NCBI RefSeq assembly: GCF_002407605.1
Contig: NZ_NXGV01000001.1
Coordinates: 1,114,895 to 1,178,894, forward strand
Length of the DNA stretch: 64,000 nucleotides
DNA from: Marinobacter sp. ANT_B65
GTDB lineage: Bacteria; Pseudomonadota; Gammaproteobacteria; Pseudomonadales; Oleiphilaceae
Direction: 5' to 3'
Below the pieces are notes generated by a model. That model did not search any database. It had not been told where the DNA came from and saw only the letters and a program-made list of their open reading frames with translations. Shown in pieces: positions 48,371-55,345 of this stretch (its first letter is position 1; each line of letters opens with the position of its first letter). A program made the position numbers and the translations under genes.

Positions 48371-48814
48371 TTACAACCCGCTTGCCGCTTTCAGGTGAGA
48401 GAGGTTTTGCCGGGAAGCATCGGGTAAAGAAATCGGCTTCTGGGTGTTATTGTCAATGCAAACAATCACTGATTCAGCGGTTGCACAGCACACGCCGTTT
48501 TGAAAGATACCTTGATATAGCTGTATGGAGCTGTTGCCGACGCGTGTGACAGCTGATCCGATATCTACAGTCCCAGGCCAGTGAATTTCAGCGCGCAGCT
48601 GTATGTTGATGTTGACGATTACGAAGGAGGTGTCGGGAGTGACAAGTGGTGCTTCTGAATCGTAGATCAGTTCAACCCGACCCGTTTCAAGAAAGGTTGA
48701 AAATACTGCATTGTTAACATGACCCTGCCGATCTGTGTCTGCGTAGCGTAGTTTGTCATATGTACGAAACGGGAACTGATCCAGAGTCCAGTCTTTGGTC
48801 GCGCCAGCTGGCAT
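48371..48814 (-). CDS. Acyl-CoA thioesterase, 4-hydroxybenzoyl-CoA thioesterase family
   Basis: 147 residues, hot-dog fold. The active-site segment YADTDRQGHVNNAVF has the catalytic Asp of the 4HBT/YbgC class. FVIVNINIQLRAEIHWPGTVDIG is the conserved central strand region. It hydrolyses acyl-CoA thioesters; chain-length preference is unknown. It is convergent with the two-component genes and its upstream region faces the pseudogene promoter. Confidence 0.87.
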   Translation of the reverse strand: MPAGATKDWTLDQFPFRTYDKLRYADTDRQGHVNNAVFSTFLETGRVELIYDSEAPLVTPDTSFVIVNINIQLRAEIHWPGTVDIGSAVTRVGNSSIQLYQGIFQNGVCCATAESVIVCIDNNTQKPISLPDASRQNLSHLKAASGL

Positions 48815-49183
48815 TTCTGATTTCCTCTTTGTATTTGTAGGCTAACGGGAGACGAGCATTGCGCACGGCAGTGAGTATGTCAAATTCCCATTCCGAGCGA
48901 TTATTCCCGGCCTGACCTGATACCAGCTCAAGCTGGCGCAGACAGTTCTGTGCGCGGTACTTCAGAAACCAGAGTATTCCCCAAACCGTGCTGGTCGACA
49001 GGGCTGGCGCTCTTTTTTCACTGCGCGGCCCAGCTCAGGTCCTTGTCGCTTTTGGCTAAGGCCAGGTGGATATACGGTTTAGTCGAGTAAAAATAATTGA
49101 TTAAGTTTCAAAAAACCAAGTATACATACTTGGTTTTGGTCTATGCTGTTCTTTCCAAATAACAAAATCAAGGGGTTCGGCCT
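48815..49183. other. Intergenic region with operator copy 2
   Basis: A 369-bp gap between the thioesterase gene and the molybdoenzyme remnant. No confident gene is present. The minus strand is open for about 90 codons with no clear start or family match. The notable element is the palindrome at 49112-49137. Confidence 0.5.
49112..49137. promoter_or_regulatory. Operator copy 2 (CAAGTA palindrome) upstream of molybdoenzyme remnant
   Basis: Arms AAAACCAAGTAT and ATACTTGGTTTT are perfect over 12 bp around AC. The inner 10-bp arms and 4-bp spacing (49113-49136) are identical in design to copy 1. The centre is about 60 bp before the first ATG of the remnant. A TTGATT at 49097-49102 with TATACA at 49121-49126 (18 bp) would place the site over a -10 element. 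Confidence 0.75.
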
Positions 49184-49547
49184 ATGACAACTGAGCACGC
49201 GACTAAAAGGACGCTTACCAGCAGCTGTCACAGAAGGTCGTGATGAAGGCCAGTGGTTAAAAGTATTTTACGATGAAACCCGGGAAAAGGCCGGTCATAG
49301 CGGCATTGACCTACCGAGCTTTGAGGACTTCAACGCGAAGGGCTGGTTTGAAAACTCGATGCCGAAAGAACCTCAGATTCTGATGAAAGCCTTCCGTGAG
49401 GACCCTGTGGGCAACGCTCTTCGAACGCCCAGTGGGAAAATAGAGATTTTTCTGAGACTGTCGCGGGCTTTAGCTATGAAGAATGCCCGGGCTTTCCGTT
49501 CTGGAGATGCCTTCTCGCCGCCGGTAATCAGCAGTGAATGTCGGTGA
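49184..49547 (+). pseudogene. Remnant of a molybdopterin oxidoreductase (BisC/TorZ/DMSO reductase type)
   Basis: The first ATG (49184) reads MTTEHATKRTLTSS, resembling the beginning of biotin sulfoxide/TMAO reductases, then stops after 19 codons. In another frame from about 49221 comes AVTEGRDEGQWLKVFYDETR, then GIDLPSFEDFNAKGWFE, EPQILMKAFREDP and RTPSGKIEIF, which is the conserved segment near residue 600 of that family. A one-base deletion in a T run at 49446-49450 then breaks the frame: in the next frame SETVAGFSYEECPGFPFW continues the family sequence. So about 550 codons are missing inside, the frame is broken again, and the C-terminal cofactor domain is gone. It is non-functional. It is still preceded by operator copy 2. 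Confidence 0.8.
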
Positions 49548-49562
49548 TACCTACAAAATAAG

Positions 49563-49590
49563 CAAGTAAATATACTTGTTTAACCAAGTA
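49563..49590. promoter_or_regulatory. Operator copy 3 plus extra half-site upstream of permease gene
   Basis: CAAGTA (49563-49568), AATA, TACTTG (49573-49578): the same core and 4-bp spacing as copies 1 and 2 but with weaker outer arms. Another AACCAAGTAA half-site follows at 49582-49591. The array abuts the putative permease -35 at 49598. Confidence 0.65.
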
Positions 49591-49597
49591 ATAACCA

Positions 49598-49626
49598 TTG
49601 ATTATGTGAGTTGCAGGACCTAGTAT
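49598..49626 (+). promoter_or_regulatory. Candidate promoter of permease-ligase operon
   Basis: TTGATT (49598-49603), 17 bp, TAGTAT (49621-49626), immediately downstream of operator copy 3. Confidence 0.45.
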
Positions 49627-49688
49627 TGAGCTGGGGGTAATTCCTCCCTTCGTAATTTTTAAATTCAGTTGGATGGAGAATAAAAACA

Positions 49689-51095
49689 ATGTCCTTGAAA
49701 AAAAGACCAACGGGCGGTGAGCAGCCGTCGGCGTTAGGGGCGTTACACTTACGCGTCCCCTTCGTGCACTACAAAATTGAAATCCCGGATATTCTGCAGG
49801 GCGCAATTCTGTGCGTTGTTCCCTTGAGCATCACGGCTCTTATGACTTCCGTATTGGGTATTCCTTTCGAGATTGCGGTTGCCTTTGTGCTGCTGAACAA
49901 CATGCTTTACCTGGTGCATACACACTTTGGTGATCCTACCGTTGCGGGCTGGATCACTGCAGGTATTCCTCTTTATATCGCATTCCTGATGGGCTACCCG
50001 GAGGGGGAGGCCAGAATACTGGCGCTCATTGCATTGCAGTTAACCGTCGCTGTGGTTTTCCTTGGATTGGGGGTCTTCAAAGGTGCCGACGCCCTGGTAC
50101 GCAAGATGCCTATGTCACTCAAGTCGGGCATTCTTATCGGCGCAGGTATTTCTGCAGTGATGGGTGAGTTCGCTGCTGACGGCCGTGTCTGGACCATGCC
50201 TGTCACCATTCTGACCGGTGCGGTTCTCGGTTTCTTCATGCTGTTTTCTGAAACGGCGGGTCCGCTGCGTGCGCGTTACGGTTTCTTCCGCTTTGTAGCT
50301 CAGTACGGCATCGCCGTGCCCTTCCTGATCGCTTATGTGTTCGGCCTGCTTATTGGTGAGGTTGAGATGCCGGTCATTGAGTGGGGCTTCACTTCCATAC
50401 CACTGGGTACGATCCTTCGGGAATACAGTGTGATCGGGTTGGGTATGCCGCCACTGCAATACTTTATTGATGCTATCCCGCTGGCGTTGGCTGCCTACAT
50501 TATTGCATTCGGCGATATTCTGGTTATGGATTCACTGTTCAAAAATGCCGACAGTGTCCGTAAGGATGAAAAGCTGGTCTTCAGCCCGCGTCGTAACAGC
50601 ATTATCGTAGGTATTCGTAATGCAATTCACGGCCTTTTTGCACCATTTATCAGTTTGTCTGGACCTGCCTGGACGGGTGGCCAGGCTCTGGTCATTAATC
50701 GTTATATGAATAACCCGCGCTCTGCCATGGATAGCTACTGGGGTGGTGCAACCAGTATTTACTGGGGCATGACCATTGCCATAGTACTGGTACCCGTGGT
50801 TACTCTGTTCAAACCAGGCCTCAATATTGGTATGGCATTGACTCTGCTGATTCAGGGTTACCTGTGTGGCTATCTGGCTATCGAAATGCTGGATCGCCAA
50901 ACCAATCTTGAGCGGGGTGTCGCAATTATTGTGGGTTCTGTTCTCGCGGTTAAAGGCGCAGCCTGGGGGCTTGGTATTGGCTTGGTTCTGTGGCTTGTCC
51001 TGGAAAAGAACTGGTTTGCAGATGTCTACGTGGCGACACACCATAACGATGATGAGCCAGCAGCTGATGCTGAAACAGTAACTGAACGAAGTTAA
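49689..51095 (+). CDS. Uncharacterised multi-pass permease (possibly DUF3360 family)
   Basis: 468 residues with roughly 12-13 hydrophobic helices and polar ends. The overall look (VPLSITALMTSVLGIP, GDPTVAGWITAGIPLYIAF, MSLKSGILIGAGISAVMGE, and FISLSGPAWTGGQALVINRY) resembles the NCS2/SulP-like 7+7 transporters. I think it belongs to the uncharacterised DUF3360 group common in marine gammaproteobacteria, but this is from memory. The substrate is unknown; co-transcription with a carboxylic acid-CoA ligase 46 bp downstream suggests a carboxylate. The operator array in front ties it to the decarboxylase and hydratase operons. Confidence 0.7.
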   Translation: MSLKKRPTGGEQPSALGALHLRVPFVHYKIEIPDILQGAILCVVPLSITALMTSVLGIPFEIAVAFVLLNNMLYLVHTHFGDPTVAGWITAGIPLYIAFLMGYPEGEARILALIALQLTVAVVFLGLGVFKGADALVRKMPMSLKSGILIGAGISAVMGEFAADGRVWTMPVTILTGAVLGFFMLFSETAGPLRARYGFFRFVAQYGIAVPFLIAYVFGLLIGEVEMPVIEWGFTSIPLGTILREYSVIGLGMPPLQYFIDAIPLALAAYIIAFGDILVMDSLFKNADSVRKDEKLVFSPRRNSIIVGIRNAIHGLFAPFISLSGPAWTGGQALVINRYMNNPRSAMDSYWGGATSIYWGMTIAIVLVPVVTLFKPGLNIGMALTLLIQGYLCGYLAIEMLDRQTNLERGVAIIVGSVLAVKGAAWGLGIGLVLWLVLEKNWFADVYVATHHNDDEPAADAETVTERS

Positions 51096-51140
51096 CGGCG
51101 GCTGAGCTTGTCAGACAGAACAAAAATGAGGTTAAACACA

Positions 51141-52766
51141 ATGGAAAATATGTTTGAGCTTGGGCTCGATAAGGTAGAGGCGAACTATACGCCGCTGACG
51201 CCGGTCACATTTATTCAGCGGACAGCACTGGCGCATCCAACGCGCACAGCAGTTATCCACGGAAGCATCCGCCGGAATTGGGCTGAAACCTATGCACGGT
51301 GTCTGAAAATGGCATCAGCTCTGCGCAAACTCGGTGTTCGTAAAGGGGATACGGTTGCAGCTTTGTTGCCGAACATCCCTGAAATGCTGGAGTTGCATTT
51401 TGCGGTTCCGATGATCGGAGCCGTATTGAATGCCCAGAACACGCGGCTTGATTCGAAGACCATGACGTTCATGCTCAATCACGGGCGAGCCAAGGTGTTC
51501 TTTACCGATAAAGAATACAGCGACCGTTCCCGCGATGCCCTTGTTGGTTGTGATGCCAGGCCTATTGTCATTGACGTTGATGATCCCAACTTCGACGGCG
51601 GTGAGCTGATTGGCAAGATGACCTATGACGCTCTGCTGGCCACCGGCGATGATGATTTCCAATGGGATATGCCAGACGATGAGTGGCAGGCTATTGCCCT
51701 GAACTATACGTCAGGTACTACCGGCAACCCTAAAGGCGTTGTGTATCACCATCGCGGTGCCAATCTGAACGCCATGAGTAACGTCATTGGCTTCGGCCTG
51801 CCATCAGGTGCGGTCTATTTGTGGACTCTGCCGATGTTCCATTGTAACGGCTGGTGCTATCCCTGGGCGGTCACGGCTGTCGCTGGCACGCATGTGTGTC
51901 TGCGCTCGCCGCAACCGAAGGAGATATATGAAGCTCTGGCAGAGCATGGCGTGACTCATTTCTGTGCCGCGCCAGTTGTTCTGAACATGATGATTAATGC
52001 TCCGGACGAGCACAAAAAACCATTCAGTCAGCACGTCACGGCCGCAACCGGTGGCGCGGCGCCCCCGGCTGCCACGATTGAAGCAATGGAAGCAATGGGG
52101 GTGCAGGTGGTTCACCTGTATGGTTTGACGGAAACCTATGGTCCCAGCCTGATTTGTGAATTCCAGGATGAATGGAAGTCCATGGATGCCAAAAACAAGG
52201 CAGCAAAGATGGCTCGCCAGGGAATCCTGTCATTGTCCATGACGGACATGATGGTGGTCGACCCTGTAACTTCTGAGCCCGTACCTAAAAACGGTATGAC
52301 GATTGGTGAGCTGTTTGTCCGTGGTAACTCTGTGATGAAGGGTTACCTCAATAACCCTGAAGAAACTACTAAAGCGTTTAGTGGTGGATGGTTTCATACC
52401 GGTGACCTGGGGGTGTGGCACAGCGATGGTTATGTGGAAATAAAAGATCGCTCTAAAGACATTATAATTTCCGGTGGAGAGAATATTTCGACCCTTGAAG
52501 TTGAAAGTACGCTTTATGATCATCCGGCTGTACTGGAAACTGCTGTTGTGGCGGCGCCCGATGATCACTGGGGTGAAGTTCCCTGTGCATTTATTACGCT
52601 GAAACCTGGCAATGAAGGCCTGACGGAGGCTGATATTGTGGCCCATTGCAAAGCGAATCTTGCCGGCTTCAAGGTGCCCAGGAAAATCCTCTTTGTGGAT
52701 GATTTACCGAAGACATCGACCGGAAAATTGCAGAAGCATATGCTGAGGAATCAGCTTACGACGTAA
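51141..52766 (+). CDS. AMP-forming acyl-CoA synthetase (short/medium chain, AAE/DmdB-like)
   Basis: 541 residues from the ATG at 51141, with GAGG 9 bases upstream. It activates a carboxylic acid to its CoA ester through an acyl-adenylate. P-loop-like LNYTSGTTGNPKGVVYHHRG, aromatic YLWTLPMFHCNGWCYPW, adenylate-binding VVHLYGLTETYGPS, hinge motif TGDLGVWHSDGYVEIKDRSKD, and the catalytic Lys in PKTSTGKLQKHMLR are all intact. The sequence style (TPLTPVTFIQRTALAHP) matches the branch that contains DmdB and plant acyl-activating enzymes rather than MatB malonyl-CoA synthetases, so a short monocarboxylic acid is more likely than malonate. Second gene of the permease operon, with its own terminator. 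Confidence 0.9.
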   Translation: MENMFELGLDKVEANYTPLTPVTFIQRTALAHPTRTAVIHGSIRRNWAETYARCLKMASALRKLGVRKGDTVAALLPNIPEMLELHFAVPMIGAVLNAQNTRLDSKTMTFMLNHGRAKVFFTDKEYSDRSRDALVGCDARPIVIDVDDPNFDGGELIGKMTYDALLATGDDDFQWDMPDDEWQAIALNYTSGTTGNPKGVVYHHRGANLNAMSNVIGFGLPSGAVYLWTLPMFHCNGWCYPWAVTAVAGTHVCLRSPQPKEIYEALAEHGVTHFCAAPVVLNMMINAPDEHKKPFSQHVTAATGGAAPPAATIEAMEAMGVQVVHLYGLTETYGPSLICEFQDEWKSMDAKNKAAKMARQGILSLSMTDMMVVDPVTSEPVPKNGMTIGELFVRGNSVMKGYLNNPEETTKAFSGGWFHTGDLGVWHSDGYVEIKDRSKDIIISGGENISTLEVESTLYDHPAVLETAVVAAPDDHWGEVPCAFITLKPGNEGLTEADIVAHCKANLAGFKVPRKILFVDDLPKTSTGKLQKHMLRNQLTT

Positions 52767-52799
52767 GGAGTGAGCCTGTTTTGATGCAGTGAGCAAATT

Positions 52800-52825
52800 C
52801 CCCTGGCCGACGCCGGGGGTTTTTT
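52800..52825 (+). terminator. Rho-independent terminator after CoA ligase
   Basis: CCCCTGGC and GCCGGGGG pair over 8 bp (one T-G) around CGAC and run into six T. Confidence 0.88.
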
Positions 52826-53055
52826 GTATGGCAGGTATGAAATACATATGAGGATAGGGAGCAGGAAGCCCTTGACCGAGACCAAAATAAGTACGCTTTG
52901 GCACATTGAAGTGGGGAATGTTGTTGATCATAAACAGACAATGATATCTCATGATGTGCGTATGAATGCTGAATCGATCCGGGTGGGTCAACGTGCGCAC
53001 ATCCCCGGCTGGATCGGTCGGTAACCACAATCGACACTGTTGATGAGGTGATGCA

Positions 53056-53967
53056 TTGTTTTACAGGATATTTTTGCTGATTTTTCTGGGGAGTACCCTG
53101 TTGGTTTCCGGGTGTTATTCCGGAAACGATTCCGGCAGCAGTGAAGCAGAACCCGGCAGTCCGGGCGAGACCTCCAGAGAGTCTCAAGAAACTGTCAGTG
53201 ACATCTCCCTTGTCCTGAAGCCAGCGCAACTGGACTGGGTTGGCCAGAAAATATTTCAGAACGAATGTGCGGGCCAGTTTCAATGCCTTGTTCACTGGAA
53301 CGATGGTGAAGCCTTTCCGTCTCTGGGTATTGGCCATTTTATCTGGTACCCGGCAGGGCTAGACGGACGGTTTGTAGAAAGTTTTCCCGCGCTCATTGAG
53401 TACATGAAACAGCGCCAGCTAAACATTCCGGTGTGGTTGAGAGAGCTGGAGCCGTTTGATGCCCCCTGGTCAGACAAGGAATCTTTTGAGGCTGTCGAAA
53501 ACTCTGTCAGGGTCGCTGAATTACGGGAATTTCTGGCGGGAACCCAGGGCATACAAGCAGAATTTATTGTCCGAAGGGCCAGAACCTCACTCAGGCAGGT
53601 TGTTGAGTCGGTGCCTGAAGGCCGGCAGGAGCAATTGCAATTCGATCTGGAAGCTTTGAGCCGTACTCCAGGCGGAACCTATGCCCTGATGGATTACGTG
53701 AACTTCAAGGGAGAGGGCCTCTCAGGTGCCGAACGTTACAAAGGCGAGGGTTGGGGACTTCAGCAAGTACTTCTGACTATGGAGCCCAACCCGGAGATTA
53801 CGACGTTGGAACGATTCCGGCTGGCTGCGGCAGAGGTTCTCACCCGAAGAGCCGACAACGCAGATAATCCTATTGAGAAAACCCGGTGGCTAAAGGGCTG
53901 GCTGAAACGCCTGGAAACCTATGTGGAACCCGACGAAATTATCAATTCTGCAGAAAAAATCCGCTAA
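53056..53967 (+). CDS. Unknown lipoprotein with lysozyme-like signature
   Basis: 303 residues from a TTG at 53056, preceded by GAGGTG with 5-base spacing. Lipobox LLVSGC with lipid Cys at residue 20, then a Ser/Glu/Gly-rich linker (21-50). The folded part begins LDWVGQKIFQNECAGQFQCLVHWN and SLGIGHFIWYP. A Glu followed by a GxGH segment about 25 residues later resembles the catalytic start of T4-type lysozymes. The rest (WLRELEPFDAPW, GGTYALMDYVNFKGEGL, YKGEGWGLQQVL) is also conserved-looking but I know no named family. It probably sits on the inner leaflet of the outer membrane facing the periplasm. No partner gene is adjacent. Confidence 0.75.
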   Translation: MFYRIFLLIFLGSTLLVSGCYSGNDSGSSEAEPGSPGETSRESQETVSDISLVLKPAQLDWVGQKIFQNECAGQFQCLVHWNDGEAFPSLGIGHFIWYPAGLDGRFVESFPALIEYMKQRQLNIPVWLRELEPFDAPWSDKESFEAVENSVRVAELREFLAGTQGIQAEFIVRRARTSLRQVVESVPEGRQEQLQFDLEALSRTPGGTYALMDYVNFKGEGLSGAERYKGEGWGLQQVLLTMEPNPEITTLERFRLAAAEVLTRRADNADNPIEKTRWLKGWLKRLETYVEPDEIINSAEKIR

Positions 53968-54029
53968 ATATTAGATACATTTCCGAACTCTGATCTACCT
54001 TGTAAGAACAGGCTCCTTCCTGTTGTCTC

Positions 54030-54066
54030 AAAATGGCGCATCGTTTGCGATGACGAGTGCCATTTT
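54030..54066 (+). terminator. Compound hairpin after the lipoprotein gene
   Basis: Outer stem AAAATGGC/GCCATTTT and inner stem CATCG/CGATG around TTTG. The outer right arm supplies four T. Possible terminator, 62 bp after the stop. Confidence 0.45.
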
Positions 54067-54088
54067 GGGGCCGGATCGCTGTTCAGGC

Positions 54089-54112
54089 GGCTCCGGAGTG
54101 GCAGTCGGAGCC
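54089..54112. promoter_or_regulatory. Inverted repeat upstream of aapJ sigma-54 promoter
   Basis: GGCTCCG and CGGAGCC around 10 bp. It is centred about 80 bp before the predicted start of the sigma-54 promoter, the usual distance for an enhancer-binding protein. It does not match the NtrC consensus. Confidence 0.35.
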
Positions 54113-54156
54113 TGGGGAGAAAAAATAATTTATAACAAACAATAACTTGCCCTGCG

Positions 54157-54172
54157 TGGCTCGTAATTTGCT
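54157..54172 (+). promoter_or_regulatory. Sigma-54 promoter for aapJQMP
   Basis: TGGCTCGTAATTTGCT differs from the consensus TGGCACG-N4-TTGCT at one base. The essential GG (54158-54159) and GC (54170-54171) are 10 bp apart. The start would be near 54183, giving a leader of about 47 bases to aapJ. Confidence 0.7.
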
Positions 54173-54229
54173 GGATTGATTCCCCGGTAGTTATTACGAA
54201 GTAACCCGCAAACGTTCGGAGAAACGACA

Positions 54230-55255
54230 ATGAAAGGTATGACATCACTAGCCCTTGGTATGACGCTTGTTGCCAGCGCGCTCACGACGACAAACGCTCT
54301 TGCCGCAACAACTCTGGAAAGCATAAAGGATAAAGGCCACCTCCAATGTGGTGTGACCAGCGGTCTTCCCGGGTTTTCCCAGCCGGATGAGAAGGGTGCC
54401 TGGACGGGAATTGATGTTGATACATGTCGCGCAGTAGCCGCAGCCGTTTTTGGCGATTCCAGGGCCGTTGAATTTACACCACTGACCGCCAAAGAGCGTT
54501 TCACTGCATTGCAGTCGGGCGAAATTGACATGTTGTCCAGAAACACGACCTGGACTCTTACAAGGGATACCTCGCTCGGGCTCAACTTCGCGGGTGTGAA
54601 CTATTACGACGGCCAGGGATTCCTTGTTAACAAGGACATTGGTGTTGACGATGCAACGCAGCTTGATGGCGCCACTGTGTGTATTCAGGCGGGTACAACC
54701 ACGGAGCTGAATCTTTCAGACTATTTCCGGACCAAGGGCATGGAGTTCAAGCCTATTGTGTTTGATACATCCGAGCAGACAGTCCAGGGCTTTGCCGCTG
54801 GCCGTTGTGATGTTCTCACATCTGATCGCTCCCAGCTCGCCGCTTTGCGGTCCAAACTCTCGGACCCGGATAGTGCAAAGATCCTGCCGAACACTATTTC
54901 AAAAGAGCCTCTTGGGCCTGTTGTACGTCAGGGTGATGACCAGTGGTTCAATATCGTCAAGTGGGTCTTGAACGTCCAGATCAACGCAGAGGAACTCGGC
55001 ATTACTATGGCAAATGCTGATGACATGCTGAAGTCGGATAACCCGAATGTACAGCGCCTTTTGGGCACGGACGGCGACATGGGCGCCAAACTTGGTCTTC
55101 CGGATGACTTTGGTTATGCCATCGTGAAGCAGGTCGGTAATTACGCCGAAATGTACAACCGCAATGTGGGGCCTGACACGGCTCTTGGTCTTGAGCGCGG
55201 CATCAATGCTCTCTGGACAGATGGCGGCATTCTCTACGCACCGCCGGTACGCTAA
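54230..55255 (+). CDS. aapJ: General L-amino acid ABC transporter, binding protein
   Basis: 341 residues with a signal peptide cleaved near NALA-ATTL, giving a periplasmic receptor. AapJ/BztA features: TLESIKDKGHLQCGVTSGLPGFS, GIDVDTCRAVAAAVFGD, PLTAKERFTALQSGEIDMLSRNTTWT and VRQGDDQWFNIVKW. The family binds a broad range of amino acids, especially Glu, Gln, Asp and Asn. First gene of aapJQMP behind a sigma-54 promoter candidate, which suggests nitrogen control. Confidence 0.93.
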   Translation: MKGMTSLALGMTLVASALTTTNALAATTLESIKDKGHLQCGVTSGLPGFSQPDEKGAWTGIDVDTCRAVAAAVFGDSRAVEFTPLTAKERFTALQSGEIDMLSRNTTWTLTRDTSLGLNFAGVNYYDGQGFLVNKDIGVDDATQLDGATVCIQAGTTTELNLSDYFRTKGMEFKPIVFDTSEQTVQGFAAGRCDVLTSDRSQLAALRSKLSDPDSAKILPNTISKEPLGPVVRQGDDQWFNIVKWVLNVQINAEELGITMANADDMLKSDNPNVQRLLGTDGDMGAKLGLPDDFGYAIVKQVGNYAEMYNRNVGPDTALGLERGINALWTDGGILYAPPVR

Positions 55256-55345
55256 CGCCTGAAAGGCTGCGCTGGAGGTGTTTTTGTGATGCCTCCGGCG
55301 TTAACTCTGATGCTGTGTTTTACAGGGAAGCTTTTGGGATAGTGC

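Noticed and set aside
48770..49040. An open minus-strand stretch upstream of the thioesterase with protein-like composition (LKYRAQNCLRQLEL)
   Set aside because: No start codon or ribosome site was found, it runs into the thioesterase gene in another frame, and it matches no family I know. It could be a decayed fragment but I cannot support it.
49184..49547. Reading the molybdoenzyme remnant as a small intact gene from the ATG at 49359
   Set aside because: The 62-codon frame lies in the middle of a conserved segment of a ~750-residue family and contains a frameshift relative to it; it is a fragment, not a gene.
51141..52766. Naming the CoA ligase MatB (malonyl-CoA synthetase)
   Set aside because: Tempting because of the malonyl-CoA decarboxylase, but its length and N-terminal sequence fit the DmdB/AAE-like branch.
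52824..53024. A 66-codon open frame between the CoA ligase terminator and the lipoprotein gene
   Set aside because: No ribosome site, no recognisable features, and it lies in the promoter region of the lipoprotein gene.
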